A stretch of DNA of 64,000 bases from Inonotus obliquus (GCA_032164295.1 JAJHTX010000003.1:3410001-3474000); one strand, 5' to 3'. Counted from the first letter of the stretch, positions 42,420-52,488 are shown. The notes: generated from the sequence alone by a model not told the origin. Made by a program: numbers and translations.

Positions 42420-45400
42420 ATGTACAGTAAAGGATTACCGACATATGCATTACACCCAAGATTGCCTATCAGGATTCTTGTGGGAACGCAAACCTTAGCA
42501 GTCAAAGCACTTATCGACTCAGGAGCAACATGCAGTACTATTCATCCGGAGTTAGTACGGAAGCACGACTTACCACGACGAACGCTATCACAACCTAGAC
42601 CGTTGCGAAATGCAGATGGAACAGCAAACCGAAAAGGAGCAATCAAGTACGAAGTGGACGCACTTATATTTGACGGAATCAAGCCCATCGGTCAAACTCT
42701 GGCAGTCGCACATACGGGAACGGATCAGATCATACTAGGCATCGATTATTTGGGCAAGGCCAACCCAATCATCGATTGGAAGGAACAAGTCATGGAAGGA
42801 AATGGACAAACGATACCATTCGAGCTCAGTATCGTTCGAGCAGAGTCGACAAGCAAGAAACGGAAACGAAAACGGAAAAGTACAAACCGTAATCGTGGAG
42901 GCAGAACAAATAAGCCCTCACCGCGTTCAGGCAGCACCAATAAGACCGAACGGCGGAGTAGCAATGGCAATAAGACTACGAAAGGCAGAGTCAATAAGAC
43001 CTTACGATCGAACCAGAGTAGCAATGGCAATAAGGCTACACGAAACGACCCAAGCGTCAACGGACCAAAGGGAAATCTGGTAACCGACAAGCGCAAATCG
43101 GTAGACGATCAGGAGAACAGTTGTAATCGCGAACAACGAAGGAAAGCTAGGCCCAATCGAATAGGAGAGGCGACTAGTCAGGAGCGACCATCCTGGTACG
43201 GGAATGAAAGAGCCATTACCCAAGACGAAGGCACGAAGACATCGAAAGCTCTATACAAGACAGAGAAACGAAAGGTTCCACAAGTAGATCAACGATCGCA
43301 GCATGGCAGTGGCAATAAGACCAAGCAGGCACAAGGCAGTCGCAATAAGACCTTGAAGAGTCGAGACGATCAACGACCGAAACCACAAGGCATTGGCAAT
43401 AAGCCCTTGAACAGTCAACGCAGTACCAATAAGACGTTGCCGTTGGATAATAAATCACCTGTTACGCGCAAGACAGCCTATGGCAGGAAGACGAAAGCTA
43501 AAGCTACGAAGAGCCCTGGATCCGACTCATCTGACAACTCAGAAACCGACAGCGATAGCGACAACGATAGTGGAATATGGATTAGGCCAGACCTCAACAC
43601 GAAGGAAAGGCAAAGGGACGACCGCCCTAGAGAAGGCAGAAACCGAAGCGAAAGCCGATCGACGAGAAACGAAACAAGGAACGTTTCACCACCAAGAATT
43701 AGACCACGATCAGGAAGTCAATTCAGCAATGCTCCAAGGAAGAGAGCACGGACGCCAGAAGGTGAACGAACGTCGAACGCACCAAGACAAAGCAGCACCA
43801 ATAAGACTTTGCAGTCTAGTCAGAGCATTGGCAATAAGACTCGACAAGACTGGGCAGTACCAATAAGGCCCGAAGACGAATCAAGATCGCCTATATCAAG
43901 ATTCGGGAATGAACAGGCAGAAAGACCTGATACACGAGTACAGAGTCAAGGCAGTCGCAATAAGCCCTTGCAACCGAGTACGACATCGCTAGGAAAGCGA
44001 AGACAAGAATCACCGTCAGTCGAACGGAAGACAACGAAACCACGAGTAGTCAAGGAAGACCCTACATTCAAGCACTGGAAAGGTTATCTTCGAGAAGGAG
44101 AAGAAGCCGTAGGAAACTTTGATCCGAAAGGCACATGGATTATGCCACGAAAGGAACGATTCGAAGACAAACCGATACTAGGACATCGGCGAAGACAGTC
44201 TATCGATAGTACAGGAAGTACACGAACACGAAGCCCCGCACCGAAAAGAACAAGGTGGGAGCACACGGATCAAGACGAAGTTATGGACGAACTGCAAGAA
44301 CCAGGAGGAACCCAACCTCAAGAAGAAATGCATATCGAACGTATGGTAACCAACGAACCATCACCTATTCAACAACGAATAGCGTATCTCGCCACCGAGG
44401 CTCGAGGTAAATCAAAACCCTTACTGCAGAAGGAGGATCTCGCAGAAATGTTTGAGATCAAACGAAATTGGTCACCAAATACGAATCGACAGCATCGCCA
44501 AGAGAAGCAACCATTGAACAAGGTTAGTTCAGTAGCGCAGCAATACTCGCAGCAGAAAGCAGCAGCAGAGGGATTGCTAGACACGCAGAAACGAGATTGG
44601 CGCAAACTGCTACCAAGGCAGATAGCAGACTATGCAGACGTATTCGATCCAGACAGGGCAAGACGACTACCAAGACATACGAAGTATGACATGGTCATAC
44701 ACCTCGATGAGAAGGAACCGTTACCGAAACCACGACCTATTATCAAGCTCACGCCAGTCGAACAGGAAGCACTGGACAACCATGTGGATGAGCTGATGAA
44801 GAAAGGATGGATTACCAAGGTCGAACCACACGAACCATGCCCAGTAGCATCACCCGTATTCTTTGTAGGAAAGAAGGACGGAGGGGCAAGAGTCGTAACG
44901 GACTATCGAGCGATAAACCAAATCACGATACCAGACCCGTACCCAATTCCAATCATGAATGGGTTACCAGACAAGTTGGCAGGCAACAATTACTTCTTCA
45001 CATTGGACATGCGATCCGGATACCACAACTTGCGTATCAAGGAAGGAGATGAATGGAAAGCGGCATTCCGAGTCGGCAACGCAATCTACAAGCCACTCGT
45101 TATGATGTTCGGAATGAAGAACTCACCCGCAATATTCCAACGATTCATGAACGACAACTTTGAGCAATGGCTACGAAGTCAGGAGATACTTATCTACCTG
45201 GACGACATCATCGGAAAGGCAAAGACTGAGGAGGAACACTGGAAACTCCTACGAGCAGTCTTGAAGAAATGCCGAGAACTCGATATCTACTTGAAGATCG
45301 AGAAGTGCCATTTCCTACAGAAGAAGCTAGACTACCTAGGCTTCATAGTGGGCGACAAGGGAGTACAAATGGACCCGTACAAACTCAAAGCAATCGCAGA

Positions 45401-47771
45401 ATGGCCTACACCAACGACGAAACGGGAGATCAGGAAGTTCCAAGGATTTTGCAACTTCTATCGAAGATTCGTGAAGAACTATGCAGAGCGCATACACCCA
45501 ATTAACGAACTCACCAAGAAGGATAGGAAGTTCGTATGGACAACTGAATGTCAGCAAGCATTCGAGGACATCAAGCAAGCGTTTCAAACGGAAATAACGC
45601 TAGGTTATCCGAACCACGATAAACCATTCATCCTCGAGACAGATGCATCGAAATTTGCGATCGGAGCTTTACTCCAACAAGAAGACGACAAGGGCGAACT
45701 ACGACCGTTAGCCACAATGTCGAAGCAGTTGTCAGGAGCACAACTCAACTGGCCAGTTCACGAAAAAGAGATGTTCGCAATTGTTCATTCACTCAACGAA
45801 TGGAGACACTTGCTCGAAGGAACGAAACATCCTTTTGTCATTCGAACGGATCACAAGAACCTGCAATGGTTCATGACAGGACAGAACCTATCTGAGAAGC
45901 TGAAACGATGGATGCTAAAGCTATCCCAGTTTAACTTCAAGATGATACATTGGCCAGGCAAGGAGAACAAAGCCGACGCACTATCAAGGCGAACCGATTA
46001 CGAAATCGGCAAAGATACAGAGAAGATCACTATGCTACCAGCAGACCGCATACAGCAGCAAACGTTGAAACGAACGGAAGTCGCAGGACTATACGAGTTG
46101 AAAACTACGTCAGTCAGAATCACGGACCCGATACTTCGAACTATTCGAAAGGACTATGCGACGAAGGAGGCACAAACCGAATGGAACGTCATACGGAATA
46201 CGAAAGACAGAAGCCACACCTACACGGATGGAACTCGTTATGTAGATGGAAAGTTATGGATCCCGCCGAACGCCAACCTACGAAGTCTACTAATGCGAAG
46301 GCACCATGACCACACAACTGCAGGCCATCCCGGAGTAGCCAAAACCACTGAGCTTCTGGAGAGACGATACTATTGGCCAAACCTTCGATCGGACGTCCGA
46401 GACTACGTAACAACTTGCGACGCATGTCAGCGATCAAAGCCTCTTCGGCAAAATCGCGAGCCACCGATTCAACCGATATCCCCACCTGAAAGGCCATGGG
46501 AAGCCATTTCCTGTGACCTAGTTACAGACCTACCAGTCAGTACCGAGGGATATGACACCATATTGGTTGTTGTGGATAGACTTACCAAGATGGGGAGGTT
46601 CATCCCTACGACGGGTGTACCGAATGCCAAACGCATTGCACAGATGTTCATCCAAAACATCTTCAAGCATTATGGGACCCCAAAGGTTGTACTCTCCGAC
46701 AGAGGAAGCAACTTCACGGCGCAGTTTTTGAAGGAGTTCTGCCGACTCCTCGAAATCGATTGGAAAACTAGCACCGCGTACCACCCACAAACCGATGGTC
46801 AAACAGAGCGACTGAACCAAACGATGGAACAGTACTTACGCTGCTATGTGTCCTACCGACAGACAGATTGGGCACATTACTTGGATCTCGCAGAATTCGC
46901 CTATAACAACAGACAGCATTCAGCGACACGTCAATCACCATTCTACACGTTGTACGGATGGAATCCAACAACTGACTTTGCCAGTCACGACGAAAGCAAC
47001 GTCCCAGAAGCACAAGATTACCGAGAGGAGCTTCAACAAGCGCAGCGACAAGCCTATGCAAGCATTAAGCAGGCTAACGAAGCGATGAAGTTATATGCAG
47101 ACTTACATCGAGGGAAGCTACCAGATTATCGACCTGGAGACGAAGTGATGTTGGATATGAAGAACTTAGCAAGACTCGAACCGACGAAGAAACTAGCCAT
47201 GAAATGGGCAGGGCCTTATAAAGTCGACAAGGCCGTGGGGAAGGTTTCATTTCGACTGAAACTTCCTGAAACAATGGCAATTCACCCAGTATTTCATGCG
47301 AGTCTATTGAAGCCATACAAGCGGAAAGAATTCCCAGGACGTAAACAACTTACGGAACCACCACCAGTAGAAGTGGAAGGCGCAGCCGAATACGAAGTCG
47401 AAGCAGTTCAAGATACCAAACTGCGGCGCAGCAAGGTGCAATACCTAGTCAGATGGAAAGGCTATGCAGAAACAACATGGGAACCGCTGGAGAACCTGAA
47501 GCACACGTACAAGCTAGTTGAGGACTTCCACAAGAAGTACCCTCAGGCGCAGAAGCCACGGAACCTTACGCAATGGTTATCCGCGAGGCGCCGGAATAGG
47601 AAACAAACGAGTCACGAGGACACGGAAGAATCCTCCGACGGATCGGAAGGATCGACGTCAGACTCAGAAGGTAATACTGATACCGAAAGCACAGTATCAG
47701 AAGACAGTCAACGCAGCATGCGCAGTCGAGGAAGGACTACGCGCAGCAGCAGACGACTACGCCCGCAGTAG
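42420..47771 (+). CDS. pol: Pol polyprotein: protease, RT, RNase H, integrase, chromodomain
   Basis: The open frame continues upstream to the frameshift site; 42420 is the first ATG. Aspartic protease at residues ~15-110 with active-site LIDSGATCS. A very long Lys/Arg/Ser-rich linker (residues ~140-640) contains about ten repeats of an xNK[TP]xx motif. Reverse transcriptase ~750-960 has GKKDGGARVVTDYRAIN and catalytic YLDD (~924). RNase H ~1070-1190 has ETDASKFAIGALL. Integrase has an HHCC finger (HHDHTTAGHPG...CDACQRSK, ~1295-1345) and DDE residues in CDLVTDLP, LSDRGSNF and QTDGQTERLNQ. A C-terminal chromodomain (~1655-1715) has VQYLVRWKGYAETTWEP with the aromatic cage pattern. No internal stops. 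The protease-RT linker is unusually long for the family. Confidence 0.96.
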   Translation: MYSKGLPTYALHPRLPIRILVGTQTLAVKALIDSGATCSTIHPELVRKHDLPRRTLSQPRPLRNADGTANRKGAIKYEVDALIFDGIKPIGQTLAVAHTGTDQIILGIDYLGKANPIIDWKEQVMEGNGQTIPFELSIVRAESTSKKRKRKRKSTNRNRGGRTNKPSPRSGSTNKTERRSSNGNKTTKGRVNKTLRSNQSSNGNKATRNDPSVNGPKGNLVTDKRKSVDDQENSCNREQRRKARPNRIGEATSQERPSWYGNERAITQDEGTKTSKALYKTEKRKVPQVDQRSQHGSGNKTKQAQGSRNKTLKSRDDQRPKPQGIGNKPLNSQRSTNKTLPLDNKSPVTRKTAYGRKTKAKATKSPGSDSSDNSETDSDSDNDSGIWIRPDLNTKERQRDDRPREGRNRSESRSTRNETRNVSPPRIRPRSGSQFSNAPRKRARTPEGERTSNAPRQSSTNKTLQSSQSIGNKTRQDWAVPIRPEDESRSPISRFGNEQAERPDTRVQSQGSRNKPLQPSTTSLGKRRQESPSVERKTTKPRVVKEDPTFKHWKGYLREGEEAVGNFDPKGTWIMPRKERFEDKPILGHRRRQSIDSTGSTRTRSPAPKRTRWEHTDQDEVMDELQEPGGTQPQEEMHIERMVTNEPSPIQQRIAYLATEARGKSKPLLQKEDLAEMFEIKRNWSPNTNRQHRQEKQPLNKVSSVAQQYSQQKAAAEGLLDTQKRDWRKLLPRQIADYADVFDPDRARRLPRHTKYDMVIHLDEKEPLPKPRPIIKLTPVEQEALDNHVDELMKKGWITKVEPHEPCPVASPVFFVGKKDGGARVVTDYRAINQITIPDPYPIPIMNGLPDKLAGNNYFFTLDMRSGYHNLRIKEGDEWKAAFRVGNAIYKPLVMMFGMKNSPAIFQRFMNDNFEQWLRSQEILIYLDDIIGKAKTEEEHWKLLRAVLKKCRELDIYLKIEKCHFLQKKLDYLGFIVGDKGVQMDPYKLKAIAEWPTPTTKREIRKFQGFCNFYRRFVKNYAERIHPINELTKKDRKFVWTTECQQAFEDIKQAFQTEITLGYPNHDKPFILETDASKFAIGALLQQEDDKGELRPLATMSKQLSGAQLNWPVHEKEMFAIVHSLNEWRHLLEGTKHPFVIRTDHKNLQWFMTGQNLSEKLKRWMLKLSQFNFKMIHWPGKENKADALSRRTDYEIGKDTEKITMLPADRIQQQTLKRTEVAGLYELKTTSVRITDPILRTIRKDYATKEAQTEWNVIRNTKDRSHTYTDGTRYVDGKLWIPPNANLRSLLMRRHHDHTTAGHPGVAKTTELLERRYYWPNLRSDVRDYVTTCDACQRSKPLRQNREPPIQPISPPERPWEAISCDLVTDLPVSTEGYDTILVVVDRLTKMGRFIPTTGVPNAKRIAQMFIQNIFKHYGTPKVVLSDRGSNFTAQFLKEFCRLLEIDWKTSTAYHPQTDGQTERLNQTMEQYLRCYVSYRQTDWAHYLDLAEFAYNNRQHSATRQSPFYTLYGWNPTTDFASHDESNVPEAQDYREELQQAQRQAYASIKQANEAMKLYADLHRGKLPDYRPGDEVMLDMKNLARLEPTKKLAMKWAGPYKVDKAVGKVSFRLKLPETMAIHPVFHASLLKPYKRKEFPGRKQLTEPPPVEVEGAAEYEVEAVQDTKLRRSKVQYLVRWKGYAETTWEPLENLKHTYKLVEDFHKKYPQAQKPRNLTQWLSARRRNRKQTSHEDTEESSDGSEGSTSDSEGNTDTESTVSEDSQRSMRSRGRTTRSSRRLRPQ

Positions 47772-48083
47772 GCATAACTGCGGCACAGCAAGTAGTACTC
47801 ATCCGCAGCTGATCACAACAGATCGCAGCAGATGATGACATTCTCGCAGCAATGCTTGAGAATTTACGAAGTCACGACAAGTCATGAACAGTCACGAATG
47901 AACGAGAGACACTGCGGCACAGTATACGCAGTAGAGGTCAAGTCATATCGAAAACAACTGGACCGATCACCCAGTCATACGCAGTAACGACGCAAAGCTA
48001 TAAGAACAAGCAGTAACGACCTATGAACGGCACCAACGCCAGAAACAACTCTCATTCGACAAGAAACAAGTCTACATTTCGAA
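47772..48083 (+). other. Chromovirus spacer rich in CGCAG/GCAG motifs
   Basis: Non-coding spacer between pol and the next ORF, with many CGCAG or GCAG words and repeated agtcacgaa-like motifs. No terminator or known element recognised; it may carry signals for expression of the downstream ORF. Confidence 0.4.
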
Positions 48084-49100
48084 ATGCCACTACTCGAAAC
48101 ACTTGCAGAAGTACAGCATGCACAACTCAATGTCACAGAAGTCGACATACAGTCACGACCCGACAAATATCAATGGCCACAGCTAGACGACAGGGAGAAC
48201 ACCGAGATGTTATGGGATGACATCATACCCTCGAACGTCGGCAGATATTTCGACGATTTCATGGACAAGATCAGCATGGCACATCAACGCAGCATGGGAT
48301 ACAATATGCTGCTAATGCCACCGATATTCTTTGGATCTTGGTTTGCCATGACTATAGAAGCTTACAATTCAGTGAGAAGACTCAATGACGACGCTTACAT
48401 CGCATATGCTCTAGATCTCAGCACAGCGATTCTATCGTATCAACCGTTGCTGTTGTCACAACCGGAAACAGTCAACAATTGCGTCGCATTACTCTATGCA
48501 GCAACGAGGATCTGCGCATATCGAGTCGAGCTCACAGAAGCATTCGAACACAAGGTCATGCGATGGTCGCTTATCCACTGTATTACAGCCAAAGAACGCG
48601 ACTACATCGAGTACATCGCGCAGCAGCAAATTCAATATGCACGACTCAAGAGACGTTTCTACTCTACGATCAACATCCTTAGACAAACATGGGAACGAAC
48701 AAAGGCACCAGGAAGGTCTATCCCATGGGACACACCTCATCGAGACTTACCATACTTGGAGGCGTGGAAACTGATCGAGAACGAAGAAACGGAACGCCGC
48801 AACAAAGCGAAAGAAGCAGCGGAAGGATTATGGGAGAACCCTCCGGACAAACTAGACCAATCTATTTGTTGGCCTTACGACGAGGACTACCTCCAGGCAC
48901 TCAATAGTGCGGAATACCGCCTTAGATACACCCTAGGCACAGTACTACATCCTAAAGATAGTAGCTGGTTCACGGACGTATATCAATATCCGCAGAAGCT
49001 ACAATCCCGGAAACCCGAGGACGAGACATCCAATAGTCGCAAGAGATCCCACGATGACACAGAAGAATTCGATCTAGCGCCGACAGATGACGAAGCATAA
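48084..49100 (+). CDS. Chromovirus accessory ORF after pol, 338 aa, unknown
   Basis: Open reading frame with coding character like gag and pol. The middle is helical with one hydrophobic stretch (MLLMPPIFFGSWFAMTI, residues ~75-91), then a long charged helical region (AEAFEHKVMRWSLIH-like and RDYIEYIAQQQIQYARLKRR segments). The C-terminus is acidic with a basic patch (NSRKRSHDD), perhaps a nuclear signal. No recognised domain; it is not a reverse transcriptase, integrase or RNase H. In the position of env in complex retroviruses, but without a signal peptide or clear fusion-protein features. Its own start and expression signals are unknown. Confidence 0.65.
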   Translation: MPLLETLAEVQHAQLNVTEVDIQSRPDKYQWPQLDDRENTEMLWDDIIPSNVGRYFDDFMDKISMAHQRSMGYNMLLMPPIFFGSWFAMTIEAYNSVRRLNDDAYIAYALDLSTAILSYQPLLLSQPETVNNCVALLYAATRICAYRVELTEAFEHKVMRWSLIHCITAKERDYIEYIAQQQIQYARLKRRFYSTINILRQTWERTKAPGRSIPWDTPHRDLPYLEAWKLIENEETERRNKAKEAAEGLWENPPDKLDQSICWPYDEDYLQALNSAEYRLRYTLGTVLHPKDSSWFTDVYQYPQKLQSRKPEDETSNSRKRSHDDTEEFDLAPTDDEA

Positions 49101-49117
49101 CTATGCAACTCATTCTT

Positions 49118-49204
49118 CTATGGTATTTATTGACAGGACAACACATGCACACCCTATGGTATCTATTCAACATTATGCAACCCGAAATCCCCTATGGTAT
49201 TTAT
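49118..49204 (+). repeat. Three spaced copies of CTATGGTATYTAT
   Basis: CTATGGTAT starts at 49118, 49154 and 49192 (spacing 36 and 38), each followed by T or C then TAT, between the two post-pol ORFs. Possible regulatory repeats for the following ORF; no known factor recognised. Confidence 0.5.
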
Positions 49205-49525
49205 GAATGCCAAGTCAACTGCGCACATACATCGAAGAATCACGGGACTATTACGAAGCGACTACGGGCAAGATAATTCGTACACGAATGACAGGATATG
49301 GGAAATCCGCAGCACGACAATAATAGAGTGCGACAGCGAAGCACAGATCGCAGCAAGACAATTGAAAACCGCAGCAACCGCAGCACGGTGAACCCGGGGA
49401 AGACTAGAACAGAGTCACGAAGGGTACGAGTTGGAAACGCATAAATAGAGGCAGGAATCCGACAGGAGAGCCTCAGCTGGAAAAGCACAAGTAGTCTAGA
49501 ACCACCAAACGAAACCTCGAACACC

Positions 49526-50290
49526 ATGAACACCTACTACACCGCACTCCTCATCATCACGGTCTGCACCACAGCCGTAGTGATCGTGGACGTCGTACGA
49601 CGAGCGCTGGAACGCTGGGAGCAGTTAGTAGTGAGGATAGAGGAAATAAACAGAGAGCAGCACGAGATGAGGATAGAGGAGTCACGAAGGACCCAAGAAA
49701 TAAGACGAGCACGAGCCCAAGGCCGTAACCTCACGGTCGAGGCACTCCACCACCTAAGCGCAACGTCCTTCGGACGCATCGAAGACCGCCTTCAAGAAGT
49801 ACTACAGAGCATCCCCGACCGAGCAATCGAAGACCTAGCAACATCGAGCGCAGCAAGACTCGATCAGCTGGTCGATGACGTCGCAAGGATGCGGGCGGCA
49901 ATAGAAGAACTCGAAGCGATCAGGAACACGGCAGAAGCACAACAGGTACAGGCACCGGTAGAAGCACCACCGGCAACGCCCGACGACCTATACGTCGACC
50001 TACCCGGCTACGTACAACCCGAACCAGAAGCATGGCCAGAAGCAGACGCGGCAGAAGCAGAAGCAAACGCGTGGGGCGGCCCGTACATCCTACAGGGTCC
50101 GCAACCACCGGCTAATGCCCCGTGGTGGCCGATGCGAGGAAGACAACGGGTGTCGGAAAGGTCAGGCCTGCACAACCGGGCAGCCGAATCGCCAGAGTCA
50201 GGCGAAGGCTCAGTAAGCCCCGGTGAGAGCCGAGATCGCGAGTGGACAGCGCGTGGATGGAATGACGGTCAGACCCATTGGGAGGACTGA
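49526..50290 (+). CDS. Chromovirus accessory ORF, membrane-anchored coiled-coil protein, 254 aa
   Basis: Residues ~5-23 (YTALLIITVCTTAVVIVDV) form a strong transmembrane helix at the very N-terminus, followed by Arg and a coiled coil (ERWEQLVVRIEEINREQHEM and on to ~residue 140). Next come a Pro/Ala/Glu-rich region (QVQAPVEAPPATPDD, YVQPEPEAWPEADAA) and a Ser/Gly/Arg tail. No cysteines typical of envelope ectodomains and no known domain. It is the last ORF before the polypurine tract. It might tether particles to a membrane or make oligomers; this is speculation from layout only. Confidence 0.65.
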   Translation: MNTYYTALLIITVCTTAVVIVDVVRRALERWEQLVVRIEEINREQHEMRIEESRRTQEIRRARAQGRNLTVEALHHLSATSFGRIEDRLQEVLQSIPDRAIEDLATSSAARLDQLVDDVARMRAAIEELEAIRNTAEAQQVQAPVEAPPATPDDLYVDLPGYVQPEPEAWPEADAAEAEANAWGGPYILQGPQPPANAPWWPMRGRQRVSERSGLHNRAAESPESGEGSVSPGESRDREWTARGWNDGQTHWED

Positions 50291-50650
50291 ACCGGCAGGG
50301 CAAGAGGTGCAGAGGGAGGAAAAATAATAAAGAAAATTTTCTTATTTTGCTTTTGGTGTGACAAGTCTAAGTCCACTAAAGTGAAACTTAAAGGAAATTT
50401 GCAAGAAGAAACAACAATTCGACTGGGAGTCAAGCTATCTCCCTTTACTTTCTTCAAATTACCCTCGAAGCACGCTCTCAAATCGAGCTCAGAATACGAT
50501 TTCAGACTTCGAAAAGTCTTTCAACTGCATCAAGCACACGAATTTCGAAGGAAATACGAAGCAACATCATCACTAATTTCGCACACGATCCTACGATCTC
50601 ATCGCAATTTCAACCCAATTGAGATCTTTTCCCTATCGAGTAAAGATCTT

Positions 50651-50663
50651 GGAGGGGGGCGAG
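50651..50663 (+). other. Polypurine tract
   Basis: GGAGGGGGGCGAG directly before the 3' LTR start (TGAAAGG at 50664); the expected plus-strand primer position. One C interrupts the run. Confidence 0.8.
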
Positions 50664-52230
50664 TGAAAGGATTGTGCTGAAATTTTGATTCGATTAGGAA
50701 CGCCGATCGAAACTACCCCGGATGGGACCGGTTAATTTCACTGGCCGGAGACGATCAGGATCGACAGCGAGAAGCGGAGAACACGCGAATCTAATACAAT
50801 CCGAAGCCGACGATCAAGAAGCATCGGCTAGCAACGCTAATCCCGACGATCACACTAAACCTTCGCAAACGATGCAGCAAGTACAGCAGCCTCCAACGGC
50901 TTGCTATAAATGCAGAAGAGTGCGACAGATCATCGAAGACCTACACAAGATAATACTACGGGAGGCAACGGGCATGTTGACATATCATGTGTCCAGCGAA
51001 CGAGCAACAGCTTATCGAGAATATCACAATCCCCCGGAGGTCGTTCGAAATCGCACGAGGTCAACAATAGCAATGGATACGGCAATAGGCATGCAACCAA
51101 AGACGCACTGGACAATAGTAGGAATCCACGACATATTAGCACTCGAGTGCCCAAGCACATTCGTGGAGATCAGTGCAGACTATGTTACGAACCGCCGCTC
51201 ACCGATAACAGCGGCATGGGTTGCAAACACACTCAGGGAACTATGGGCATACTGCAAAGCTATTCGACTACAAGGAGACCTATACCTAGGCTGGAGAATA
51301 CCTTCGAACGATACTCGACGAAGTGTACGGCTACTCATCGCCATAGGCACATATGTTAAACCACCTTGGTTTCCCCACGATGATATCCGATGTCGAATCA
51401 CACTTGACGGCCCCGAACAAGAGTCCCGAGGCGACAAGCAAATCACAGCCTTCATAGCCCCAGATGCTATGCAACGGAACCCCGACGGAATTCCTTAAAT
51501 GCACGAGCAACTGCGGACGAGCGAACTCTAACTACGGCGCAGCCATGCAAAACCAATGGCATACGAACACGCATTCAATGACTCACTCACTGACTCACTC
51601 CATGCACAGGGCGCAGCACAAGGCCGACCCCGAGCATAGGTTTCAATTCAGTTCAAGTCAAGATGAGTCAACGCCGAGTCATCATCCTGCACAGGGCGCA
51701 GTCGATGAGTCAATCCGCAGCAGAACAATGGAATTACCAGACGAGTTTGGAAGCTAGAACAACGAATCAGATCGAGAGTAGGAACTACGGAGCGTAGGAA
51801 GTGGTCCGTCCACAACATGAGGAAAAGGTATAAATAGTTGTAGACTTAGACCGTAGCTCTCCATCTTTCTTTCGATCGTCTTGTACATCGAGTCCTCTTA
51901 GGCATCTAGCTTCTAATCTGAAGACCACCTAATCTGCTTAACCTCTCTTACTCTACGGCGTGGAACGATTGATTAGTCGTCCACCGACTAGGGAAGCTTA
52001 CGAACGGCAGTCGACACTGTCCTACTAGTCTGTCAACGAGGTTGAGGCCCGACTTGATCAGCTAAACGAAAACGTCCGAGGCAACGCTTATTATACTTGG
52101 GAATCTGCCCTGCTTGTGAAAACCGAGTAGGCTCCGGAAACTCTTAGAAAAGCATCGCCGAACCCGTAACACTGGTCTCAGTCCTACTGTGGTTACTGTA
52201 TAGTCCCTTTAGGGCGAGCGTTTTCTAACA
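50664..52230 (+). repeat. 3' LTR of the chromovirus
   Basis: Same length and, on the parts compared, the same sequence as the 5' LTR; ends TTTTCTAACA and is followed by GATGG. Its U3 would be transcribed as the 3' end of the genomic RNA. Confidence 0.95.
50722..51498 (+). CDS. LTR (U3)-encoded protein, 258 aa, 3' LTR copy
   Basis: Identical translation to the 5' LTR copy. In this position the ORF lies inside the predicted element transcript, downstream of all internal ORFs and 58 bp after the LTR start, so this is the copy that could be expressed from the element. Motifs: CxxC at 61/64, helix to ~83, WTIVGIHDI, AWVANTLRELWAY, LLIAIGTYVKPP. Whether it is read from a separate or spliced RNA is not visible. 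Confidence 0.72.
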   Translation: MGPVNFTGRRRSGSTARSGEHANLIQSEADDQEASASNANPDDHTKPSQTMQQVQQPPTACYKCRRVRQIIEDLHKIILREATGMLTYHVSSERATAYREYHNPPEVVRNRTRSTIAMDTAIGMQPKTHWTIVGIHDILALECPSTFVEISADYVTNRRSPITAAWVANTLRELWAYCKAIRLQGDLYLGWRIPSNDTRRSVRLLIAIGTYVKPPWFPHDDIRCRITLDGPEQESRGDKQITAFIAPDAMQRNPDGIP

Positions 52231-52240
52231 GATGGCCTCC

Positions 52241-52248
52241 TATTTATA
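52241..52248 (-). promoter_or_regulatory. TATA box of the solo LTR
   Basis: TATAAATA on the minus strand, same octamer as in the chromovirus LTR. The chromovirus inserted 6-10 bp downstream of it. Confidence 0.6.
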
Positions 52249-52488
52249 CTATTTTACATGCTTGCCTAGTATAGGAATTATCTACTGTTGGTCCGTTCGC
52301 TTCAATGTAACTACTTTCAGACCTAGTCATACTCGATGCTAGCTGCTGTGCATTGCCGTATGACTTGTTCATATCGGTTCCGGTCATACCTGTTTTCCTA
52401 TGACTCTAAATACCTTATGTCATATTCCTATTACCTTTCAGTCCTCGTCTTAGTAATCTATCCCCATCCACTTAGTCTGGTGCTGCCC

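Larger units (their letters stand above)
38292..52230 (+). mobile_element. Complete 13.9-kb Ty3/Gypsy chromovirus with accessory ORFs
   Basis: Two LTRs of 1,567 bp (38292-39858, 50664-52230) are bounded by TG...CA and flanked by GATGG (38287-38291, 52231-52235). The internal region carries a coiled-coil ORF, gag with a CCHC knuckle, a -1 frameshift signal, pol (PR-RT-RNaseH-INT-chromodomain), two more ORFs and a polypurine tract. No stop or frameshift damages the main ORFs, and the LTR stretches I compared, including the encoded ORF, are identical. The insertion is therefore recent and may be active. It is far longer than typical fungal chromoviruses (about 5-7 kb), because of long LTRs and extra ORFs. 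Confidence 0.95.

Noticed and set aside
42746..43458. Long open frames antisense to pol
   Set aside because: They mirror the low-complexity linker of pol; composition explains their openness.
49526..50290. Envelope gene in the chromovirus
   Set aside because: It has an N-terminal membrane helix but no signal peptide cleavage site, fusion peptide, furin-type site or cysteine-rich ectodomain; called only a membrane-anchored coiled-coil ORF.
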